The notes beneath the pieces were generated by a model. That model did not search any database. It was not told the DNA's origin and saw only the letters and a program-made list of their open reading frames with translations. Positions 17,562 through 26,242 of a DNA stretch of 64,000 nt are shown here, one piece after another (position 1 is the first letter of the stretch; every line of letters begins with the position of its first letter). The stretch comes from VXNE01 sp963664635 (GTDB taxonomy: Bacteria; Pseudomonadota; Gammaproteobacteria; Pseudomonadales; Azotimanducaceae), in the NCBI GenBank assembly GCA_963664635.1, contig OY761542.1, positions 1,488,001-1,552,000 on the forward strand, written 5' to 3'. Both the position numbers and the translations under genes were made by a program.

Positions 17562-17980
17562 GCCGAGATTTCCTCCTTGATGCGCTCCTGGATGCGGATG
17601 ACGCGCGCGGCGAGCTCTGCGCCCGCGAGGGGAGCGTCCGCCGGCGGGGCGCTCCAGACCGGGTCCGGCCAGGCCGGATCGTCGGTGCGGCGCGCGATGA
17701 CGTGGACGTGCAACTGGGCCACCTGGTTGCCGAGGGCCGCGACGTTGATCTTGTCCGCTCCCACGATGCGCCCGAGGGCTCTTGAGACCCGCTCGATCTC
17801 GTCGAACAGGGTCGCCCGGTGGTCCGGCGGGACGTCGTGCAGGTCCCGCAGCCCGTCGATGCGGGGCACGAGGATCACCCAGTGGAAGCGGGGATCCCGG
17901 GCGAGCAGCGCCGTCGAGAGAGCCAGTTCGCACAGCTTCTCGCAGTCGGCCGTCAACCTCGGGTGCATCTCGAAACTCAT
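17558..17980 (-). CDS. HIT-family nucleotide hydrolase
   Basis: 140 aa. Contains the histidine triad in the form QLHVHVIAR near residue 96-104, preceded by the N-terminal FHWVILVPRI strand. HIT proteins hydrolyse nucleotide phosphoramidates or dinucleoside polyphosphates. The usual final H-x-H is followed by VIAR and not by His, so it belongs to the HxHxx-type branch, as in small proteobacterial proteins adjacent to rubredoxin. First gene of a leftward operon with rubredoxin and the pentapeptide-like gene. Confidence 0.85.
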   Translation of the reverse strand: MSFEMHPRLTADCEKLCELALSTALLARDPRFHWVILVPRIDGLRDLHDVPPDHRATLFDEIERVSRALGRIVGADKINVAALGNQVAQLHVHVIARRTDDPAWPDPVWSAPPADAPLAGAELAARVIRIQERIKEEISA

Positions 17981-18043
17981 CGCGCGGCTGCCCTGTCCAT
18001 CGGTGGGTCCGGTTGCTCTGTCCAGATTCCCTGGATGACGTGT

Positions 18044-18071
18044 TTGAGAATCCTGAAACGCCGGGTATAGT
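18044..18071 (+). promoter_or_regulatory. Sigma-70 promoter of the diiron oxygenase locus
   Basis: TTGAGA at 18044-18049 and TATAGT at 18066-18071 with a 16-base spacer. This is the clearest promoter in the window and gives a leader of about 60 bases before the ATG at 18140. It lies in the divergent gap with the HIT gene. Confidence 0.55.
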
Positions 18072-18139
18072 ACCTGCCTTGGCGGGTTGGTCTCGACCTC
18101 GCGGGAGCCCGGTGGGGCCTTGTCCTTGGAGAGCGATTC

Positions 18140-19210
18140 ATGAGCGAAGCGGTGCAGCTGGATACCGGTCACGACCTCGACCTCGGCTGGATGGACCAGC
18201 ACGGCGAGTGGGATACGAAGGCCGAGCAGAGCAAATACGGCCTGACCTTGGCCGACATCCAGGTCGGCGACTACGGCGATCCGCCCGCGGAGAGCGACAA
18301 CCAGACCGGCCGGCCCCGGGGCGCGGCGCAGCGGCCGGGCTCGTACCGCATCGGCAACTATTCCGTACGCACCAAGAACGAGATCTGGCTCGACAACGCG
18401 TCGTTCCTGTACGAGGAAGCCCTGCAGCGGCAGTGGAGCTCCGCGACGGACATTCCGTGGCACACCATCGAGCCCCTGCCGGACGACATCGAGCAGGCCC
18501 AGTGCACCATGGACACGTTCCTCACGGAGGTCGAGTTCGTGGCCGGCGACGTGCCGGCGCGCTGGATCGCGCAGACGACGCCGGACTTCTTCGAAGCCCG
18601 CAACGTCCTGCTCTGCCAGGTGATGGACGAGTCGCGCCACATGGATGTCTTCCGCAAGCGCGCGCTCGCCAACGGCGGCGGCCTCATGAAGGCGACCGGC
18701 GGCACGTCGGGCGTGGTCGGCAGCATCGACCTGTCGCGGGACTTCACCGAGATGTCCTCCCGGCTGCACATCTCCGGCGAAGGCGCCGTGCTGACCATCT
18801 TCCGGATGGGCGAGCTGATGGCGTATAATGACGCCGAGAAGGCCATCTACCGGCTTTGCGCCCAGGACGAGGCGCGCCACGTCGCATTCGGCGTGATGCA
18901 CATGCGCTACATGGCGGAAACGGCGCCGGAACGCCACGAGGAGATCCACTGCTACCTCGACGAGGCGGAACGGGCGATTCTCGCGGGTTCGCAGAACCCG
19001 GCCGGCCAGTTCCCGCAGACGTCAGAGTCCATGGCGATCCTGCTCGGCGGGGGCAAGAAGAACTTCGACGAAGGGCGGAACAAGCTCATCGCGATCCGCC
19101 GCCGGCAGCTTTCGGAGTACATCAAGCGGGTCAGGAGCGCGGGTTTCGGCGACCGCTTCGACAACGGCCGCTCGCAGGTCCCGGAGATCCTGGCCGACAT
19201 CGCCGCGTAG
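18140..19210 (+). CDS. Ferritin-like diiron oxygenase, putative catalytic subunit
   Basis: 356 aa. Two E-x-x-H iron motifs are present: MDESRHMDVF (Glu164, His167) and AQDEARHVAF (Glu244, His247). They are preceded by the carboxylate helices TEVEF (Glu130/132) and SGEGA (Glu214). This is the full ligand set of ferritin-like diiron monooxygenases such as PaaA- and TouA-type enzymes. Length fits an oxygenase subunit and is too long for a ferritin. The next large gene is a paralogue lacking the carboxylates, so the two probably form an alpha/beta pair. Substrate unknown. Confidence 0.8.
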   Translation: MSEAVQLDTGHDLDLGWMDQHGEWDTKAEQSKYGLTLADIQVGDYGDPPAESDNQTGRPRGAAQRPGSYRIGNYSVRTKNEIWLDNASFLYEEALQRQWSSATDIPWHTIEPLPDDIEQAQCTMDTFLTEVEFVAGDVPARWIAQTTPDFFEARNVLLCQVMDESRHMDVFRKRALANGGGLMKATGGTSGVVGSIDLSRDFTEMSSRLHISGEGAVLTIFRMGELMAYNDAEKAIYRLCAQDEARHVAFGVMHMRYMAETAPERHEEIHCYLDEAERAILAGSQNPAGQFPQTSESMAILLGGGKKNFDEGRNKLIAIRRRQLSEYIKRVRSAGFGDRFDNGRSQVPEILADIAA

Positions 19211-19310
19211 GGCGAAACGAAGAAACACGCGCCCGCCGCTCCCGAGGGCGTTTTCCCTTTCCTCATACACGGGTATACACGACGTGGCCAAGAGCCGTCA
19301 GCCGGGGAGC

Positions 19311-19329
19311 GCGAGGGGGAACCCCTCGC
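19311..19329. repeat. REP-like palindrome
   Basis: GCGAGGGG-GAA-CCCCTCGC, preceded by CCGGGGAGC, the same flank as the palindrome pair at 3012-3064. It lies between the two ferritin-like genes, or inside the coding region if the second one starts at GTG 19284. Confidence 0.7.
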
Positions 19330-19403
19330 AAACCAAAGAACGCGCGCAGGCGAAGTCTTCCTCGAGACGCATCGAGACCGTCTCGACGGAAGGCGCCAAC
19401 CTC

Positions 19404-20435
19404 ATGACCCCCGTGCCCGAACCAACGTTCGACTGGATGAACCAGTCGCGTCAGTGGGGCGTGCGGGTCAAGCCGGGCAAGAAGGGTTTGACCCTGGGCA
19501 GCCTGAACGTCGGCATCTACGGCGAGATCCCGACCGAATGGAACGACCAGACCCGCAACCCGCGGGGCGCGATTGCCCGCCGGGGCATGCCGCCGGTCGG
19601 CTACGCGATACGGGAGAAAGCCGCGGTCTGGGCGGACTGCGCGGCCGATCTCTACGAGGAGGCGATCCAGCGCCGCTGGGCGCCCGCCACGGACGTCCCG
19701 TGGGACACCATCGAGGCGCTCCCCGACGATGTCGAGCGGGCGGTGTGCCAGGTGTGCACCGAGTTCTCGCAGTACGCGAACGTGGACATCGAGGCGATCT
19801 CCTCCTGGCAGCACCAGATGGCCTACGGCTATCACGAGGTGAAACAGTTCCTCGCGACCGCCACGTTCGATGCGGGGCGTCACTACGAGGTGTTCCGCAA
19901 GCGCGCGCTGTACAACGGTGGAGGGCTCGGCCTCGAGGCGCCCGGCGAGGTGAACCGCATGATCCTCGAAAGCCGCGGCGGCTGGACCGAGGCGGTCACC
20001 TACCTGTTCCTGCTGCGCGGCAGCTACGCCATGACCATCCTGCGCTACCTCGAGCGCTTCGCGCACAACGACGCCGAGCGCTTCATCTACGGCCACGTCA
20101 TCCAGGACCGGGCGCGGCACATGGCGTACGCCCTCGATCACCTGAAGTACTCCCTCGCGCACGTCGACGACCAGGCCCAGGTCATGGCGACGCTGCTGTT
20201 CATCGGTGACCGCATCTTTGCCCGCGAACTGCGCGACCCGGTCCTCCGGGAGGCGCTGGCGATCATCTTCGGTGGGGGCGTCGCCGGTGCCGCGACCACC
20301 GGCATGGCGACCTGGGAAGCCATGATGCGGGAGTTCATGGCCCGCTACGAAGGCGCGTGCGAGTGGCTACGCATTCCCCGCGCCGCCGCCCGCATACCGG
20401 AGGAGATGCGGCGCTTCCTGCCGGAAGCAGCGTGA
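19404..20435 (+). CDS. Ferritin-like paralogue lacking diiron carboxylates, putative non-catalytic subunit
   Basis: 343 aa from ATG 19404. It aligns with the upstream diiron protein over most of its length (shared ATDVPWDTIEALPDD, EVFRKRALYNGGGL, QDRARHMAYALDHL). Both motif histidines remain (His160, His239), but the E-x-x-H glutamates are Ala157 and Arg236, and the other two carboxylate positions also carry non-acidic residues. It should not bind a diiron centre. This is the usual situation for beta subunits of heteromeric diiron monooxygenases. An in-frame GTG at 19284 would add 40 residues derived from the palindromic repeat; alignment and a GGAAGG site favour 19404. Confidence 0.75.
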   Translation: MTPVPEPTFDWMNQSRQWGVRVKPGKKGLTLGSLNVGIYGEIPTEWNDQTRNPRGAIARRGMPPVGYAIREKAAVWADCAADLYEEAIQRRWAPATDVPWDTIEALPDDVERAVCQVCTEFSQYANVDIEAISSWQHQMAYGYHEVKQFLATATFDAGRHYEVFRKRALYNGGGLGLEAPGEVNRMILESRGGWTEAVTYLFLLRGSYAMTILRYLERFAHNDAERFIYGHVIQDRARHMAYALDHLKYSLAHVDDQAQVMATLLFIGDRIFARELRDPVLREALAIIFGGGVAGAATTGMATWEAMMREFMARYEGACEWLRIPRAAARIPEEMRRFLPEAA

Positions 20436-20890
20436 TGGCGAAGTTCCCCTCCGAGGAGTGGTTCGGTGCGGTGGCCCGGGCCTTCAATGCGGACGATACG
20501 TACCAGGGCGCCGGCGGCGGACACTGCAACTGCCTGGCCGGCCTCGTGGTGGAGGACGATGAGAACGGGGCGGCGGCCGACGTGTTCGTGCTGACGTTCG
20601 AGGGCATGGTGTGCAAGGGCGGGGAGCGGGCTGACGAGGCTGCGCTGGAGGACGTCGACTTCTACATGCACATGCCCCGGGGCGATTGGCGCGAGATGCT
20701 CGAGGACATCCGGCAGCACGGTCACGCCACGGAAAACCACACGCTGAACAGCCTCGACCTCGAACGCGACGACGGGCTCTCGACCTCGAAGCACGGCGAC
20801 CAGTACCGCGAGGACCTGTTCTTCCGCTACAACCAGACGCTGCAGTTCTACTTCGACGCGTCCTCGCGCGTGAAGACGGCGTTCTCCTGA
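20435..20890 (+). CDS. Small SCP2-like protein of the diiron oxygenase locus (1)
   Basis: 151 aa; the ATG overlaps the stop of the degenerate ferritin-like gene. The core DVDFYMHMPRGDWREMLEDI near residues 72-91, followed by HTLNSLDLERDDG, resembles the next gene product (DVELVIDMPARDWTNYL, SLLSLDTDREVV). The beta-alpha layout is like sterol-carrier-protein-2 folds, which hold hydrophobic ligands. A role presenting or binding a lipophilic substrate for the oxygenase is an inference. Not recognised as a named family. Confidence 0.6.
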   Translation: MAKFPSEEWFGAVARAFNADDTYQGAGGGHCNCLAGLVVEDDENGAAADVFVLTFEGMVCKGGERADEAALEDVDFYMHMPRGDWREMLEDIRQHGHATENHTLNSLDLERDDGLSTSKHGDQYREDLFFRYNQTLQFYFDASSRVKTAFS

Positions 20891-20903
20891 GGGATTCGCG
20901 ACC

Positions 20904-21290
20904 ATGCCCCAACTCGACTGGCTCGAAGACGCAAAGACGGCGCTCAACGGCGATCCGGCCTACCGGAAGCTTGGCAGCACCGATGTCGTGATCGGCTTCA
21001 AGGCCGGCAAGACCATCCGCAAGGTCACCCTGGAGGCGTTCGAGGTGGGGGCCATCGAGGCGATCGCCGAGGACGACCTGCGCGACGTCGAACTGGTCAT
21101 CGACATGCCGGCGCGCGACTGGACGAACTACCTCAAGCGACGCAAGAAGGGCACGGGACCGTCCCTGCTGTCCCTGGACACCGACCGCGAGGTCGTCAGT
21201 TCGCGCAGCGTTCTCGAGAAGATGAAGTTCGAGCGCTACCACCTGTCCATCCAGGCGCTCATCGACAAGGGGGCGGAGCTGGCCGCCTGA
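20904..21290 (+). CDS. Small SCP2-like protein of the diiron oxygenase locus (2)
   Basis: 128 aa, 13 bases after its relative. Shares the D-M-P-x-x-D-W pattern and the SLDxxR turn. The N-terminus DWLEDAKTALNGDPAYRKLGSTDVVIGFKAG is close to what SCP2-like domains show. Predicted cytoplasmic. Tandem duplication followed by divergence mirrors the duplication of the two ferritin-like genes, so the locus appears to use two of each subunit. Confidence 0.6.
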   Translation: MPQLDWLEDAKTALNGDPAYRKLGSTDVVIGFKAGKTIRKVTLEAFEVGAIEAIAEDDLRDVELVIDMPARDWTNYLKRRKKGTGPSLLSLDTDREVVSSRSVLEKMKFERYHLSIQALIDKGAELAA

Positions 21291-21305
21291 CAAGGCATCG
21301 GCCCC

Positions 21306-21596
21306 GTGCCCATCTACGAGTACCGCTGCGGCGACTGCCAGGCGGTCACGTCGGTACTCGCCCCGATCTCCCGTGCCAACGATGCCTGCCCCTGCGAACG
21401 CTGCGGCAGCGCGCAGACCCACCGCATCGTGTCGCGCCCGTCCGTGCACCTGTCCAACCTCTCCAAGGCCGAACGCCTCGATCCGAAGTACGACAAGATG
21501 GTGGACCGCGCCATGCAGAATACCCGGGACGCCGATCCGGATCGATGGATCAACCGCCGGGGGGACATCTCGAAGGGGCTGCCCGACAAGACCTGA
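21306..21596 (+). CDS. FmdB-family zinc-ribbon protein
   Basis: 96 aa. Starts MPIYEYRCGDCQAVTSVLAPI and has a second pair PCERCG about 20 residues later, giving the two CxxC knuckles of the FmdB/CxxC_CXXC_SSSS regulatory family. GTG start at 21306. These small proteins often sit next to multi-subunit oxygenases or acetamidase operons and may aid regulation or assembly. Likely last gene of the oxygenase transcript. Confidence 0.85.
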   Translation: MPIYEYRCGDCQAVTSVLAPISRANDACPCERCGSAQTHRIVSRPSVHLSNLSKAERLDPKYDKMVDRAMQNTRDADPDRWINRRGDISKGLPDKT

Positions 21597-21608
21597 CGGC
21601 GTTTGCGC

Positions 21609-21638
21609 TTGACAAGGCCTGGCCGCGAGCGATAGACA
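21609..21638 (+). promoter_or_regulatory. Possible promoter for the Rieske oxygenase gene
   Basis: A perfect TTGACA at 21609-21614 is followed by TAGACA at 21633-21638 (spacer 18). It lies 30 bases before the ATG at 21668 and 12 bases after the FmdB-like stop. Confidence 0.4.
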
Positions 21639-21667
21639 CGGTGGGCGACCGGCGCGGAGGGACGGGG

Positions 21668-22792
21668 ATGGACATCGAGACGCTGGAATCCAGGACCGGC
21701 GTGACGGACGATCCCGCCCGGTCGCGCTCGCTCCCCGCCTGGGCCTACCTGGACCCGGACATCTACGAGCGGGAGAAGCACGAGCTGTTCTACAAGACGT
21801 GGAACTACGCCGGGTGGGTGGGCGACGTGCAGGCGCCCGGCGATTACATCACCGCGGACCTGATCGACCAGAGCGTGATCATCATGCGGGGGCGGGACGG
21901 TACGCTGCAGGGCTTCCACAACGTCTGCCAGCATCGCGGCCACCGGCTGCTGCAGGAGAGCGGCAACGTGGCGGCCATCACCTGTCCCTACCACGCGTGG
22001 GTGTACGACCTGGACGGCAGCCTGAAACGCGCGCGCGCGACGCAGCACACGGCGGACTTCGACCGGAGCTGCTTCTCCCTCAAGCCCGTGCGGGTGGAGG
22101 TTCTCGCGGACAAGTTCGTGTTCTTCAACCTGGACCCGAACGCGGAGCCCCTGGGGCCCCGCGTCGAGGACTTCGTCGCCGACATCCGGCGCCACGTTCC
22201 GGATTTCGACCGGCTCGTCAAGGTTCCCGCACTACCGTGGACCGAGGAGCAGGAGGCGGCCGCCGCCGAGTACACCCCGGTCCGGGCGAACTGGAAGATC
22301 CTCATGGACAACTTCCTCGAGTGCTATCACTGCCCGCCGGCGCATCCGGGATTCCTGCGCGACCTGACGTTCGACGACATGACCTATACGGGGCACGATC
22401 TCTGGGCCAGGCAGAAGAGCGGCACGCGACGCCCGGACGTCGACCACCAGTGCTTCTGGACGCTCTTTCCGATCTTCACGCTGTGGAATACCGGCGCCGG
22501 TAGGAAGCAGGGGCTCTTCGTGATGAACTTCGCCGTTCCCGAGGGACCGGCGCTGACGCACATGCGTCCCGGCGACGCTTACCGCCTCCCCGGGGAGGAG
22601 CACGCGTGGGGGTCCGGGGCGGACTGGGGCAATGTCGGCGGCGAGGACAGGTCGCTCTGCGAGTCGGTCCAGAAGGGTCTCGCCTCCCTCGGCTACGACC
22701 AGGGCCGCGTCATCCACGATCCCGACGGCGGCAACAACGAAGGGGCGATGCACGCGTTCCAGCGTTTCGTCGTACGGGCCCTCGGTATCTGA
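21668..22792 (+). CDS. Rieske non-heme iron oxygenase, alpha subunit
   Basis: 374 aa. The [2Fe-2S] Rieske site is CQHRGH...CPYHAW (C-x-H-x16-C-x2-H, residues about 84-105). The mononuclear iron site is NFLECYHCPPAHPGF, with the two His ligands near 222-227. Overall pattern (NWKILMDNFLECYHCPPAHP) is closest to the GbcA-like group that N- or O-demethylates small molecules such as betaines, but the substrate cannot be fixed. No reductase or small subunit follows. Starts at ATG 21668. Confidence 0.9.
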   Translation: MDIETLESRTGVTDDPARSRSLPAWAYLDPDIYEREKHELFYKTWNYAGWVGDVQAPGDYITADLIDQSVIIMRGRDGTLQGFHNVCQHRGHRLLQESGNVAAITCPYHAWVYDLDGSLKRARATQHTADFDRSCFSLKPVRVEVLADKFVFFNLDPNAEPLGPRVEDFVADIRRHVPDFDRLVKVPALPWTEEQEAAAAEYTPVRANWKILMDNFLECYHCPPAHPGFLRDLTFDDMTYTGHDLWARQKSGTRRPDVDHQCFWTLFPIFTLWNTGAGRKQGLFVMNFAVPEGPALTHMRPGDAYRLPGEEHAWGSGADWGNVGGEDRSLCESVQKGLASLGYDQGRVIHDPDGGNNEGAMHAFQRFVVRALGI

Positions 22793-22865
22793 AGGCGGCA
22801 GGCGAGCCGGTGACCCACGGCCCCGACGCGGCGGCTGGCGAGCGCGATTCGCGCGGCTGAACCCC

Positions 22866-24368
22866 TTGTCACGCGCCACCGAGGGTCTCCTCGACCATCC
22901 GCGCCAGGTGTATCCGCTGACGCTGGTCGCCCTGTGGCACGCGGCCGGCTACGCGGGCCTGATCGGGCACGTCGTGCTCATCATGACCGCCGCGCCCGGG
23001 GCATACGGCTATGGCTGGACCGATGCGGAGGCGATCCGTCTCTACGGGGTGTTCGTGGGCATCGTCCACGCCTCGCCGCTGCTCGGGGGCTGGATTGCGG
23101 ACGCGTTCCTGGGGCAGCGCCGCGCGGCGGTCCTCGGGATGTGGCTGCAGGCGCTGGCATTCGTGGCGTTGATCGCCGTGGGACTGCTGCCGGAGATGAT
23201 CGGCGCGGTCCAGGACGCCCCGGTGCGGGAAGTGATCCTCGCCGCCGACGTCCCGATCGGGCAACTCGGGCTCGACGATGCGCAGCACGCCCGCGTTCTC
23301 GCCGCAGCGGCCAGCTACGCGTCGGACGCGGGCCCTGCGGGTGCGGAGAGCCTGCACGCCAGCGTGATCGCCGCCTACGGCGCGATGTCCGTGATGTTCT
23401 ACGGCGCGCTGGCTACCTTCATCGCGGGGTTCGGTCTCGAAGCGCCGACGCTGGCGGCCATGGTCGGGTCGCTCTACGGCGGCGCCGGGGGAAAGCGGGA
23501 AGGGGGCTACACGCTGCTGTTCATGGCCGCGATGGTCGGTTTCATCATTGGCGGACTCGTCTCCGGAGCCATCGCGAGCGAGGTAGGCTGGATCGAGGGA
23601 CTTGCCTCGGCGGGCCTGATGGTGGTCCTCGCGGCGGTTCTCCTGTCGAGGATCCGGTTTTCCGCGGGGACCGCCGACGAGCCCGGTCCCGTGGCCGTTA
23701 ACCCGGGCGGATTGTCCCTGTCGCATGCGGAACGCCGCCGGATCATGGCGATCGGCGCGATGTGCGTCACCTACTTCGTATTCATCGCCGCCTTCGAGCA
23801 GTGGGGCGGCTCGTTCAGCCTGTTCATGGAGAACGACACCGACCGGCTCGTCTCGGGGTTCGAGATCCCGACGCTCTGGATCCACTCGTCGCAGGCCCTG
23901 TTCGTGCTCGTCGTGGGCCCGATCATGCTGGCGGTCTGGAACGTCCTGGACGACCGTGGCGTGTGCCGGGCGCCGCCGGCCAAGATGGGTGTCGGACTGC
24001 TGCTCACCGCCGCGGCCTTCCTCATCATGGTCGCGGTCCTGCCCTCCGGGGCCGGCGGCGGGGCCCCGAAGACGCACCTCTTCTGGCCACTGGCGTACTA
24101 CTGGGTCATCACCTTCGGCCAGATGACGGTGATACCGGTGGGTCAGGCGTTCGTCAGCCGCGAGGCCCCGCAGCGGCTGGCGAACACCCTGATGGGCGTG
24201 TGGCTGCTCTTTGGCGGTGTGGGCATCCTGCTGTCGGGTCAGATCGGCGCCCTGGCGGAGCCAATCGGGCTCCAGGGCGTGTACCTGGGGATCGCGGCGG
24301 GCTGTACGCTGGCCGCCATCGCCGCGTTCGCGTTCAGAAACCGGATCATGCGCCTGCTGGCCACGTGA
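22866..24368 (+). CDS. POT/PTR2-like peptide MFS transporter, atypical
   Basis: About 500 aa with 12 or more membrane helices. HPRQVYPLTLVALWHAAGY and LLGGWIADAFLGQRRAAVLG recall the first helix and the conserved loop of proton-coupled oligopeptide transporters. The ExxERFxYYG motif that couples protons in that family is not present (here VALWHAAGYAGL). Later APQRLANTLMGVWLLFGGVG is like POT helix 10. Start is uncertain; TTG 22866 (LSRATEGLLDHPRQ) is the best in-frame choice after the Rieske stop. Confidence 0.72.
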   Translation: MSRATEGLLDHPRQVYPLTLVALWHAAGYAGLIGHVVLIMTAAPGAYGYGWTDAEAIRLYGVFVGIVHASPLLGGWIADAFLGQRRAAVLGMWLQALAFVALIAVGLLPEMIGAVQDAPVREVILAADVPIGQLGLDDAQHARVLAAAASYASDAGPAGAESLHASVIAAYGAMSVMFYGALATFIAGFGLEAPTLAAMVGSLYGGAGGKREGGYTLLFMAAMVGFIIGGLVSGAIASEVGWIEGLASAGLMVVLAAVLLSRIRFSAGTADEPGPVAVNPGGLSLSHAERRRIMAIGAMCVTYFVFIAAFEQWGGSFSLFMENDTDRLVSGFEIPTLWIHSSQALFVLVVGPIMLAVWNVLDDRGVCRAPPAKMGVGLLLTAAAFLIMVAVLPSGAGGGAPKTHLFWPLAYYWVITFGQMTVIPVGQAFVSREAPQRLANTLMGVWLLFGGVGILLSGQIGALAEPIGLQGVYLGIAAGCTLAAIAAFAFRNRIMRLLAT

Positions 24369-24409
24369 CGGGCCACATCGCGGTCAGCGCCACCGAAGCC
24401 GTCGCCCTG

Positions 24410-24619
24410 CTACACCGCCGTCCAGGCCCCCATTGCGAACAACAGCGCCACCGAGAGGGCCGCGCCAATCACCAGGATGAGGAGAAAGACAGGCGTCGAG
24501 AGCAGTTCGTTGGCGTCGCCGGAGGCGGACCGGGTGGCGCCGCGCCGGCTGCGCGAGATCGCCCAGATCACCCCCAGGAGGATCAGCGCGGGGATGAGCA
24601 GTTGCACAAGGTAGCGCAT
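24410..24619 (-). CDS. Small two-helix membrane protein, unknown
   Basis: 69 aa from MRYLVQLLIPALILLGVIWA. Two hydrophobic helices (residues about 3-20 and 43-66) flank a basic loop with RSRRGATR. No family recognised. It is antisense to no other gene and lies in the gap between the POT-like and SSS transporters. Codon structure supports translation. Confidence 0.5.
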   Translation of the reverse strand: MRYLVQLLIPALILLGVIWAISRSRRGATRSASGDANELLSTPVFLLILVIGAALSVALLFAMGAWTAV

Positions 24620-24678
24620 CGTTTGGTGGGGCCGCCCGTCGTCGACCGAGCATACCCGCGCCCGCAACAGGGTGGCAA

Positions 24679-26202
24679 ATGGCGGACTGGCTGACAGCGC
24701 ACTGGTTCGCCCTGGCGCTGTTTGCCGCGTACACGGCGTTCCTCGTGATCCATGCCCGGGCCGGGATGCGGCGCGGGCGCGCGGTCCGCGACTTCTATGT
24801 CGGGGGCCGTTCGATGGGCGGCGTCGTCATCGGCGTGTCGTTCTACGCGACGTTCGCGAGCACGAACAGCTACATCGGGCACGCGGGCAAGGGTTACGAG
24901 TACGGCGTGCCGTGGCTGACCATGGCCGTGCTGCTGGTGGTCATGGCGTTCGTGTCGTGGCGCCTGGTCGCGCCGCGGCTGCGGCGCTTCACGGCGGAGT
25001 GGGACTCCGTGACCGTGCCGGACTTCCTCGCGGTGCGATTCGCCAGCCGCCGCGTCCGGATCGCGGCGGCGCTCGTAATTGCGTTCTCGAGCCTCCTGTA
25101 TCTCATTGCCATCTTCAAGGGCGCGGGCAACCTGTTCGAGGCGTTTCTCGGCGTCCCCTATCCGGCCGCGGTCGGCATCACGCTCGTCATCGTGATGTCC
25201 TACACGTCCCTCGGGGGATTCGTGTCGGTCGTGCGCACGGACGTGCTGCAGGGCGTACTGATGGTCGTCGGGGCGCTCCTGCTCTTCGGTTTCGTGTCGC
25301 ACGCCGCCGGGGGTATCGGCGTCATCGGGCAACTGGGCGCTCGCCCGGAGACGTCGCACCTGACGGACCTCAATGCGGCCATACCCTTCGTGGTCCTGGT
25401 TGGCATCGCGCTGGCGGGTTCGCTGAAGCTCCTGGTCGATCCGCGCCAGGTCACCCGCTTCTATGGGCTCCGGGACGCGCGCAGCATACGCACGGGCATG
25501 TGGATCGCCGGCATCGGCATCCTGGTGGTGCAGTTCTCGCTGCTGCCGGTGGGGCTCTACGCCCGTTTCCTGCTCGACGGCGTGACGGACACGGACGTCG
25601 TCGTGCCGCTGCTGGTGACGGACCCCGACGTGTTCCCTGCGCTGGTCGGCGACTTCCTCGTGGTAGCCATCCTGGCCGCCGCGATGTCCTCCCTCGACAG
25701 CGTGCTGCTCGTTGCCGCCTCGGTGGTCGTGCGCGACATCCGCATGGAACTGGGCCCGCTGCCAGATCGTGCTGCCATCGCCTGGACGCGATACGGCGTG
25801 ATCGCGTTCGCCGTGCTCGCCGCCGTGATTGCCCTCGACCCGCCGGGCGGCATCGTGGAGATCACGATCTTCTCGGGCAGCCTGTACGCCGTCTGCTTCA
25901 TCCCGACCGTCGTGATAGCTCTGCACTGGCGGCGCGGCAGCGAGACAGCGGCGCTCGCGGCGTTCGGGACCGGCATCGGCGTGCTGGTCGGCTGGCTGCT
26001 GCTCGGGTGGCAAACGAGCTTGCACGAGGTCTTTCCGGCGCTCGCCGCATCGACCGTCGTCTACGTGGCGCTGGCGCGGATCACTCCTGCGGTGCAGGAC
26101 GCCCGGGTCGCCGGTTTCTTTGGACCGCCACGCGGGGTAGTGTATCAGTTTGATTCGGCACTGTACGTTCGTCTAGTTCCATCCGGGGAGGCCGCGGCGT
26201 AG
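24679..26202 (+). CDS. Sodium:solute symporter (SSS family), C-terminus altered by insertion
   Basis: 507 aa with about 13 membrane helices. Family features include FYVGGRSMGG near residue 36, ATFASTNSYIGHAGKGYEYG near 54-73, and SSLDSVLLVAASVVVRDI near 336-353. SSS proteins import sugars, amino acids, urea or organic acids with sodium; substrate unknown. The final 21 codons (after GPPR) come from the left end of a mobile element inserted at 26136. Joining across the 8-bp target duplication restores an original ending PRGNAWR and TAG at 28914-28916, giving 490 aa. The altered tail is cytoplasmic or terminal and may not abolish function. Confidence 0.88.
   Translation: MADWLTAHWFALALFAAYTAFLVIHARAGMRRGRAVRDFYVGGRSMGGVVIGVSFYATFASTNSYIGHAGKGYEYGVPWLTMAVLLVVMAFVSWRLVAPRLRRFTAEWDSVTVPDFLAVRFASRRVRIAAALVIAFSSLLYLIAIFKGAGNLFEAFLGVPYPAAVGITLVIVMSYTSLGGFVSVVRTDVLQGVLMVVGALLLFGFVSHAAGGIGVIGQLGARPETSHLTDLNAAIPFVVLVGIALAGSLKLLVDPRQVTRFYGLRDARSIRTGMWIAGIGILVVQFSLLPVGLYARFLLDGVTDTDVVVPLLVTDPDVFPALVGDFLVVAILAAAMSSLDSVLLVAASVVVRDIRMELGPLPDRAAIAWTRYGVIAFAVLAAVIALDPPGGIVEITIFSGSLYAVCFIPTVVIALHWRRGSETAALAAFGTGIGVLVGWLLLGWQTSLHEVFPALAASTVVYVALARITPAVQDARVAGFFGPPRGVVYQFDSALYVRLVPSGEAAA
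26128..26159 (+). repeat. Left target duplication and terminal inverted repeat
   Basis: CCACGCGG (26128-26135) is the target copy; the inverted repeat runs 26136-26159. The repeat also encodes VVYQFDSA at the new end of the symporter. Confidence 0.95.
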
Positions 26203-26242
26203 AGTCGCCATGGAAGGGAAGCCCCACGAGAGGAATTGTCCC

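Noticed and set aside
19284..19403. A longer N-terminus for the second ferritin-like protein (GTG 19284)
   Set aside because: The extra 40 residues derive partly from the palindromic repeat and have no counterpart in the paralogue, whose N-terminus aligns from 19404.
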